Shown piece after piece: positions 57,169-64,000 of a DNA stretch of 64,000 bases. Position 1 is the stretch's first letter. Every line of letters starts with the position of its first letter. The DNA is from SHZI01 sp031409515 (lineage in GTDB: Bacteria; Pseudomonadota; Gammaproteobacteria; Steroidobacterales; GCA-2729495). The translations under genes and the position numbers were made by a program. The stretch covers positions 30,424-94,423 of the forward strand of contig JANNXJ010000022.1 in assembly GCA_031409515.1 (NCBI GenBank), in the 5' to 3' direction. Below the pieces are notes generated by a model. It saw nothing but the letters and a program-made list of their open reading frames with translations, searched no databases and was not told the DNA's origin.

Positions 57169-57681
57169 TTAGACGGCCAGGTCACTCACCCGCTGCAGCG
57201 GGCAGCTGGCCTTGTCGAAGAGAGCCCAGAGCTGGGCCATCGTGTCGCCGGTGACCGGGTGCCGCAGGTCAGGGGCAAGTTCTGCGAGGGGCCCGAGGAC
57301 AAACCCGTAGTCCAGAATGTCCTCGCGAGGCACCCGAATGCCGGGCTCGGCCAGCACCGCCGCTCCGTACAGCAGGAGATCCAGGTCCAGGGCCCGCGGT
57401 GCGAAGCGCTCAAGCCCCCGGACCCGCCCCGCCAGCGTGTGCAGGCGTTCGAGTTCGGCCACGATGACCGACGGTGGCTCGGTCGTGCGGAAGTGCACAA
57501 CGAGATTCAGGAAGTCATCCCCGGCAAACCCCACGGGCGGATTGCGGTAGACACCGGACAGGCGGAGAGGCCCGAAACGGTGCGCGAGTTCCCGACACGC
57601 CAGACTCAGGTTCTTCTCCGGCGCCACATTGCTGCCAGCACTGAGGTACACGTCCACTGCAGACCGGGACTCTTCAGCCAT
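57169..57681 (-). CDS. folK: 6-hydroxymethyl-7,8-dihydropterin pyrophosphokinase FolK
   Basis: Transfers pyrophosphate from ATP to hydroxymethyldihydropterin in folate synthesis. 170 residues with YLSAGSNVAPEKNLSLACREL, VYRNPPVGFAGDDFLNLVV, and the signature RFAPRALDLDLLLYG followed by VPREDILDYGFVLGPLAELAPDLRHP. The ATG overlaps the folB stop, so the two are translationally linked. Confidence 0.95.
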   Translation of the reverse strand: MAEESRSAVDVYLSAGSNVAPEKNLSLACRELAHRFGPLRLSGVYRNPPVGFAGDDFLNLVVHFRTTEPPSVIVAELERLHTLAGRVRGLERFAPRALDLDLLLYGAAVLAEPGIRVPREDILDYGFVLGPLAELAPDLRHPVTGDTMAQLWALFDKASCPLQRVSDLAV

Positions 57682-58037
57682 CAGGTTTTGGTGCCCCGCT
57701 CGATGACCACCCCTACATCCCGTGAGCCCCTGATGGCCCAGGGCTTGTGCACGGCGACCCGCACCCAGGGCACAGCGAACTCGCTGCGAATGATGCCCGC
57801 GATCTGCTCAGCCATGGTCTCGATGAGGCTGAAACGCGAATCAGCCACAAACGTCTTGATGCGGCGGGTGACTGCCTTGTAGTCCAGCGTGTCGCCGATC
57901 TGATCGCTGCCGGCAGCGCGGCGAATGTCGGTCCCCATGTCGAGATCGATACTTACTACCTGAGGCAGGCGTCGTTCCCACTCCCAGATACCAACGATCG
58001 TCCGAATGCGGAGATCCCGCAGAAAGATTGTGTCCAT
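57681..58037 (-). CDS. folB: Dihydroneopterin aldolase FolB
   Basis: Converts dihydroneopterin to hydroxymethyldihydropterin (some also epimerise). 118 residues: IFLRDLRIRTIVGIWEWERRLPQVVSIDLDMGTD, DTLDYKAVTRRIKTFVADSRFSLIETMAEQIAGII (catalytic Tyr/Glu region), and VRVAVHKPWAIRGSRDVGVVIER with the catalytic Lys. It follows tsaD directly and precedes folK, so the product feeds the next enzyme. Confidence 0.95.
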   Translation of the reverse strand: MDTIFLRDLRIRTIVGIWEWERRLPQVVSIDLDMGTDIRRAAGSDQIGDTLDYKAVTRRIKTFVADSRFSLIETMAEQIAGIIRSEFAVPWVRVAVHKPWAIRGSRDVGVVIERGTKT

Positions 58038-59069
58038 TCAGGGTTCCGTGAGTTCGTCCAGTGGCCAACGCGGCCGCGCTTCCACACGGACGCTCGAGTA
58101 AGCAGCAGGCGCCCGCACCAGTCTCTGGCAGCCGGTGTAGGCAATCATGGCGCCGTTGTCGGTGCAGAATTCTATGCGCGGATAGTAGACAGTCGCCCCG
58201 ATGCGGGACAGGTCCTCGCGCAGCTGCTCCCGGAGGCTGCGGTTGGCCCCGACGCCGCCGGCGACCACCAGACGCCGGTGGCCGGTGGCTTCCAGCGCGC
58301 GCAGGGACTTGCCAACCAGGGTGTCGACAATCGCCTGCTGGTAGTCGGCGGCCAGATCGGCCCGCTGGCCCTCGCTCAGGGTGGCGGAGGCCTGGAGATC
58401 CCGGACCCGAAGGGCCAGCGCCGTCTTGAGACCACTGAAGCTGAAATCCAGGCCTGGGGCCTTGAGCATTGGCCGCGGAAAACGAAACTGGCCCACCCGT
58501 CCCCGCTCGGCCAGCCGGGCCAGTTCCGGCCCGCCGGGATAGGGCAATCCCAGGAGCTTGGCCCCCTTGTCGAAGGCTTCACCGGCGGCGTCGTCCAGAG
58601 TCTCGCCCAGGATACGGTAGCGGCCGATACCAGCCACCTCGACCAGCATCGAGTGGCCCCCTGAAACCAGCAGGGCGACGAAAGGAAACGCCGGCTGCTC
58701 AGCTTCCAGCAGGGCGGCCAGCAGGTGGGCTTCCATGTGGTGGACCGGGACTGCAGGCACGCCCCAGCCCAGGGCAAGGCCAACACCCACCGTAGCGCCC
58801 ACCAGCAGGGCGCCCACCAGCCCGGGACCCGCGGTATAGGCCACACCACCCAGGTCAGAGGGGGTCACACCCGCGCTGGCCAGGGCGGCGTCGACCAGCG
58901 GGATAAGCTTGCGGATATGGTCCCGGGAGGCCAATTCCGGGACCACCCCACCAAAGGGCGCGTGAGTCGCCACCTGGCTGTAAAGGCAGTGGCTGCGCAG
59001 GCCGAGGGCACTGTCATACACGGCTGCGGCCGTTTCGTCACAGCTGGTTTCGATGCCCAGAACGATCAT
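58038..59069 (-). CDS. tsaD: tRNA N6-threonylcarbamoyladenosine synthase subunit TsaD
   Basis: Catalytic subunit for t6A37 modification of ANN-decoding tRNAs. 343 residues with the start MIVLGIETSCDETAAAVYD, the metal-binding HHMEAHLLAALLE, LLVSGGHSMLVEV, and GVGANRSLREQL. ATG 59069 matches the family; a TTG seven codons upstream is not needed. It is divergent from rpsU, a very widespread arrangement. Confidence 0.97.
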   Translation of the reverse strand: MIVLGIETSCDETAAAVYDSALGLRSHCLYSQVATHAPFGGVVPELASRDHIRKLIPLVDAALASAGVTPSDLGGVAYTAGPGLVGALLVGATVGVGLALGWGVPAVPVHHMEAHLLAALLEAEQPAFPFVALLVSGGHSMLVEVAGIGRYRILGETLDDAAGEAFDKGAKLLGLPYPGGPELARLAERGRVGQFRFPRPMLKAPGLDFSFSGLKTALALRVRDLQASATLSEGQRADLAADYQQAIVDTLVGKSLRALEATGHRRLVVAGGVGANRSLREQLREDLSRIGATVYYPRIEFCTDNGAMIAYTGCQRLVRAPAAYSSVRVEARPRWPLDELTEP

Positions 59070-59230
59070 ATCGATACGCGAACTTTGCAAATGTCTGGCC
59101 GAGTAGCTATATTTTCCGGCTCGTCCGGCCGGAAGAGCCGGCTTATCTCGCCCGCCAGCCCAGATTGACCGGTACCCGACCGGGCAGAGCCTGGACTGAG
59201 CATAGGGCCATTAACTTGAGGAACAGGACC

Positions 59231-59446
59231 TTGCCCGGCGTACGAGTACGAGAAAACGAGCATTTTGACGCCGCCCTCCGGCGTTTCAAGCGGGCCTGCG
59301 AAAAAGCGGGCGTCCTCACTGAACTCCGTAGTCGCGAGTTCTACGAGAAGCCGACGCAGGAGCGCAAGCGCAAGAAGGCTGCCGCGGTCAAGCGCCAGCA
59401 GAAGCGTGTCGCCCGGGAGACCAACCGGCGGACGCGGCTCTACTAG
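59231..59446 (+). CDS. rpsU: 30S ribosomal protein bS21
   Basis: 71 residues, exactly the E. coli bS21 length: VRVRENEHFDAALRRFKRACEKAG..., then EFYEKPTQERKRKKAAAVKR and the basic tail RRTRLY. The only start giving this length is TTG at 59231, preceded by ggaacagga. An ATG-led frame from 59165 would add 22 residues not seen in the family. bS21 contacts the anti-Shine-Dalgarno end of 16S rRNA. First gene of rpsU-yqeY-dnaG-rpoD. Confidence 0.93.
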   Translation: MPGVRVRENEHFDAALRRFKRACEKAGVLTELRSREFYEKPTQERKRKKAAAVKRQQKRVARETNRRTRLY

Positions 59447-59469
59447 TCGGCACTTATGGTCGCCACTTA

Positions 59470-59997
59470 GTGACCAGCAAGCTACCACGTCGTTCAACTG
59501 TTCCGGACCCCGCGTTGTCAGCCCCACCTGCAGCAGAACCGCCCGCGTCAGCCCTTAAGGGTCGCGTTCAGGCGGAGATGAAGGCTGCGATGCGGTCGGG
59601 CGACAAGGTCCGGCTCGTCACGATTCGGATGCTGCTCGCGGCAATCACCCAGCGCGAAGTCGACGAGCGCACGCCCACGACGGACACCGCCGTCCTCCAG
59701 ATTCTTGAGAAACTGGTGAAGCAGCGGCGCGAATCTGCCACGCAGTTTGCCGCCGGCAACCGGCCGGACCTTGAGGCCAAGGAACTGGCGGAGATCGTCC
59801 TGCTCCAGGCCTACCTGCCTGCCGCACTGTCCCCGGTTGAACTGGAGGCCATGATCGACGAGGCCCTGGTGGCCACCGGGGCCAGTTCCATGAAGGACAT
59901 GGGCAAGGTCATGGCCGCGCTGCGCGAAAAGGCCCAGGGCCGGGCGGACTTCGCTACCATCGGCGAGCGGGTCAAGGCGCGGCTCTCGGCAAAATAG
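59470..59997 (+). CDS. GatB/YqeY domain-containing protein
   Basis: 175 residues from GTG 59470, of which the last 148 form the YqeY domain (LKGRVQAEMKAAMRSGDKVRLVTIRMLLAAI, LQILEKLVKQRRESATQF, YLPAALSPVELEAMIDEAL). The domain resembles the tRNA-binding tail of GatB; its role is unclear. The Pro/Ala-rich N-terminal extension is unusual, and a later start is possible. Typical neighbour of rpsU and dnaG. Confidence 0.88.
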   Translation: MTSKLPRRSTVPDPALSAPPAAEPPASALKGRVQAEMKAAMRSGDKVRLVTIRMLLAAITQREVDERTPTTDTAVLQILEKLVKQRRESATQFAAGNRPDLEAKELAEIVLLQAYLPAALSPVELEAMIDEALVATGASSMKDMGKVMAALREKAQGRADFATIGERVKARLSAK

Positions 59998-60110
59998 GCC
60001 GGGGCGAACCTGGCCCCGCTTGCTGCAGGCCCGGCTGACTATTCACCGCCCCAACCAAGAACAAACCGGGGCGTCGTCACAACCCCCGTTAAGGAGGCAG
60101 GCCCTCGGTC

Positions 60111-61928
60111 GTGAGCGGTCTCATTCCCCAGGACTTCATTGACGACCTGGTCCAGCGCGCGGATATCGTCGAGGTTGTGGGCTCGCGGGTGCCGCTCACC
60201 AAGGCGGGGCGCGAGTACAAGGCGCGCTGCCCGTTTCACTCGGAGAAGACCCCGTCCTTCTGGGTCAGCCCGCAGAAAGGCTTCTACCATTGCTTCGGCT
60301 GCGGCGCCCACGGCACGGCACTGAGCTTTCTCATGGAGTACGAGAGGCTGGAGTTCCCGGTCGCCGTGGAGGAACTGGCCCGCAGTATCGGCCTGGAGGT
60401 CCCCCGGACGGACTCGGCCGAGCGGGTGTCCGTGGAGCCGCTGTACGCCGTCCTCGAAAAGGCGGTGAGTCTTTACCGCCAGGCACTGCGGGACAGCACC
60501 ACGGCAGTTGAGTACCTCAAGAAACGCGGTCTGGATGGGGAAACTGCGCGGGAATTCGGTGTCGGCTACGCACCACCCGCCTGGGACACGCTGCTCACCG
60601 CCTGTGGTGCCACCGAGGAGGATCGTCAGCAACTCCTCGGCGCAGGCCTGGTCATCCCGCGGGACACCGGGGGCTTCTACGACCGCTTCCGCGACCGGAT
60701 CATGTTTCCCATCCGGGATTCCCGCGGGCGCACCATCGCCTTCGGCGGCCGCATCGTCGCCACGGGCGAGCCCAAGTACCTGAACTCGCCTGAAACACCG
60801 GTATTCCACAAGGGCCGGGAGCTCTATGGCCTCTACGAGGCCCGCCGGGCGGAGCGCAAGCTGGAACGACTGCTCGTCGTCGAGGGCTATATGGACGTGG
60901 TCATGCTGGCCGCGCACGGGATCCGCAACGCCGTGGCCACCCTTGGCACGGCGACGACCAGCGAGCACCTGCGACGGATCTTCAGCGTGGTCCCCGAGGT
61001 GATTTTCTGCTTCGATGGCGACCGGGCAGGCAGGGAAGCCGCCTGGCGCGCGCTGCAGGTGAGCCTGCCGTCTCTGCATGACGGCCGCCAGATCAGGTTT
61101 CTGCTGCTGCCGGACGGCGAGGACCCGGACTCCCTCGTACGGCAGGAGGGCTCGGCAGCGTTTGGCGCCCGCCTGACCCAGAGCACACCCCTGTCCGAGT
61201 TCCTCCTGGACTCCATCAGCGCGGATGTGGACCTGCGCAGCCTGGATGGCAAAGCCCGCCTCGCAGCCCTGGCCAAGCCCCTGCTCAGCCAGTTGCCCGA
61301 GGGCGTTTACCGGGAATTGCTGACGACGGAGCTGGCCAGACGCGTGGGTCTCCCCCGGGAGCGCCTTGACGGCCTGCTGGGGAACCCTGCCAACGGGTCT
61401 CCCGGCGCGGTTCCCCCAGCCCCAGCTTCGACTGCCCGACCGGACCGACCGGCCAGGCCCACCCGGCAGGCCACCGGCCGCAACACGACCCGGGGATCCT
61501 TGAGCCGGCAGGCCATAGCCCTGCTGCTGCACTACCCGGCAGTAGCCCTTGAGGTACCCCTGCCTGAGAATCTGGAGGGATCGGGGCAACGGGGGGTCGA
61601 GCTGCTGCGGGAGCTGCACGTCCTGGCCCGAAGCAGGCCTGACGTGACGCCGCCCCTGCTGCTGGAGCGCTTCCGGGAGCGGCCAGAGCTGCCGCATCTG
61701 GCCCAGTTACTGGCCGAAGAGCCGCTGGTGGGCCCGGACGGAGCCGCCGCCGAGTTCCGGGGCTGCCTCGGTCGGCTGCTTTCGGCTGCAACGCAACAAG
61801 AGCTGGCAGCGCTCCTCCAGAAGGCGGGCCAGGAGGCCCTCTCGGGGCCAGAGCGGGAACGCCTGGCAGCGCTCCAGCGATCCGTCGTGGCAGACACCGC
61901 GACCACCGGCACCGGCCGGGGGTCCTGA
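60111..61928 (+). CDS. dnaG: DNA primase DnaG
   Basis: Synthesises RNA primers at the replication fork. 605 residues from GTG 60111 (an AAGGAGG site lies 13 bases upstream). CHC2 zinc finger CPFHSEKTPSFWVSP...FHYC-type FYHCFGCGAHG near 40-68, the RNA polymerase/TOPRIM core with VVEGYMDVVMLAAHG and CFDGDRAGREAAWRAL, a Pro/Arg-rich linker near 430-465, and the C-terminal DnaB-binding domain. Length is a little above E. coli (581). Confidence 0.97.
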   Translation: MSGLIPQDFIDDLVQRADIVEVVGSRVPLTKAGREYKARCPFHSEKTPSFWVSPQKGFYHCFGCGAHGTALSFLMEYERLEFPVAVEELARSIGLEVPRTDSAERVSVEPLYAVLEKAVSLYRQALRDSTTAVEYLKKRGLDGETAREFGVGYAPPAWDTLLTACGATEEDRQQLLGAGLVIPRDTGGFYDRFRDRIMFPIRDSRGRTIAFGGRIVATGEPKYLNSPETPVFHKGRELYGLYEARRAERKLERLLVVEGYMDVVMLAAHGIRNAVATLGTATTSEHLRRIFSVVPEVIFCFDGDRAGREAAWRALQVSLPSLHDGRQIRFLLLPDGEDPDSLVRQEGSAAFGARLTQSTPLSEFLLDSISADVDLRSLDGKARLAALAKPLLSQLPEGVYRELLTTELARRVGLPRERLDGLLGNPANGSPGAVPPAPASTARPDRPARPTRQATGRNTTRGSLSRQAIALLLHYPAVALEVPLPENLEGSGQRGVELLRELHVLARSRPDVTPPLLLERFRERPELPHLAQLLAEEPLVGPDGAAAEFRGCLGRLLSAATQQELAALLQKAGQEALSGPERERLAALQRSVVADTATTGTGRGS

Positions 61929-62001
61929 AGTCCGGGACCCGAAGTGCCGATAAACAGCCCCGGGGGCGAGCGGCACCGGCATGCCGAACGCCGCAATCTC
62001 C

Positions 62002-62031
62002 TTGGGGCCGCTGCAGGCCGTCCTGTACAAT
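62002..62031 (+). promoter_or_regulatory. Candidate promoter in front of rpoD
   Basis: TTGGGG (62002-62007) and TACAAT (62026-62031) with an 18-base spacer, about 37 bases before the rpoD GTG. This would allow rpoD expression independent of the upstream operon, as is known for macromolecular-synthesis operons. Confidence 0.5.
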
Positions 62032-62068
62032 GAACGGCTTTTATTTAATCACTGCTGAGGGCTGACGA

Positions 62069-63916
<1,848 letters not shown>

Positions 63917-63921
63917 GCTCT

Positions 63922-63975
63922 GTAGGAGCGCCTTTAGGCGCGAAGCTTGGTCTTAGCGCCTAAAGGCGCTCCTAC
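63922..63975. repeat. REPIN palindrome after rpoD
   Basis: Perfect 20-base arms (63922-63941 and 63956-63975), GTAGGAGCGCCTTTAGGCGC and complement, with a 14-base loop. rpoD stops 6 bases before it with its own TGA, so here the repeat does not supply the stop. The 25 bases to the window edge hold nothing recognisable. Confidence 0.9.
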
Positions 63976-64000
63976 GGGGGGTTGGGGTTAGAGTTAGTTC

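Noticed and set aside
60039..61697. Long antisense open frame opposite dnaG (552 codons)
   Set aside because: High-GC codon bias in dnaG leaves the opposite strand open. The translation has no recognisable domain and dnaG is unambiguous.

Overview
This 64 kb window is a GC-rich, gene-dense piece of a Gram-negative bacterial chromosome. The gene set points to a gammaproteobacterium: SspA/SspB next to a petABC bc1 operon, kdsDC-lptCAB-rpoN-hpf-rapZ, LppC/LpoA-YraN-DiaA, pcm-tolC-waaA, and an rpsU-yqeY-dnaG-rpoD macromolecular-synthesis cluster. The order pcm-tolC-waaA and the divergence of the gene set from E. coli suggest the Xanthomonadales/Nevskiales/Steroidobacterales side of the class, but that placement is an inference. 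No phage, IS transposase, CRISPR array, rRNA or tRNA gene was recognised. GTG and TTG starts are common.

Layout. 1-3.3 kb: rsmI diverging from lpoA-yraN-diaA. 3.3-8.7 kb (minus): murA-ibaG, then petA-petB-petC-sspA-sspB. 8.8-15.2 kb (plus): kdsD-kdsC-lptC-lptA-lptB-rpoN-hpf-rapZ, which makes Kdo, exports LPS, and carries sigma-54 and its neighbours; ptsN is absent. 15.2-20.2 kb: patatin lipase, membrane-anchored peroxiredoxin, an antitoxin-toxin-truncated antitoxin cassette bracketed by inverted REP arms, and an SDR/MFS pair. 20.2-27.3 kb (minus): the carbon operon tkt-gap-pgk-glycerate kinase-pyk. 27.4-30.7 kb (plus): metK, ahcY and an orphan methyltransferase, forming an S-adenosylmethionine cycle. 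30.8-35.9 kb: cpdA, TraB/GumN, rubredoxin, Lon-N domain protein, mpl, a small membrane protein and adk. 35.9-39.4 kb: PPi-dependent phosphofructokinase and a proton-pumping pyrophosphatase, a pyrophosphate-based energy pair. 39.5-50 kb: a PAS-GGDEF-EAL protein, pcm, tolC, then (minus) the split B12-dependent ribonucleotide reductase, hldE and waaA. 50.4-59.1 kb: Do-type protease, NDUFA9-like protein, lipoprotein aminopeptidase, cca, MidA-like methyltransferase, pteridine reductase, folK-folB-tsaD. 59.2-63.9 kb: rpsU-yqeY-dnaG-rpoD.

The most unusual content lies between and at the edges of genes. A family of REP/REPIN-like palindromes (arms beginning GTAGGAGC) occurs at eight places. The TAG in the arm provides the stop codon of nine flanking genes. 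Two arm pairs are split apart, one by the toxin-antitoxin cassette and one by a perfect 34-bp inverted repeat. Two LPS-core genes, kdsD and hldE, each carry 14-nt tandem duplications running into the start codon; those before hldE create three Met-Thr-Arg-stop mini-ORFs. sspB has no ATG, GTG or TTG ahead of its conserved N-terminus. The toxin-antitoxin module ends in a 55-codon paralogue of its antitoxin that has lost the C-terminal region.
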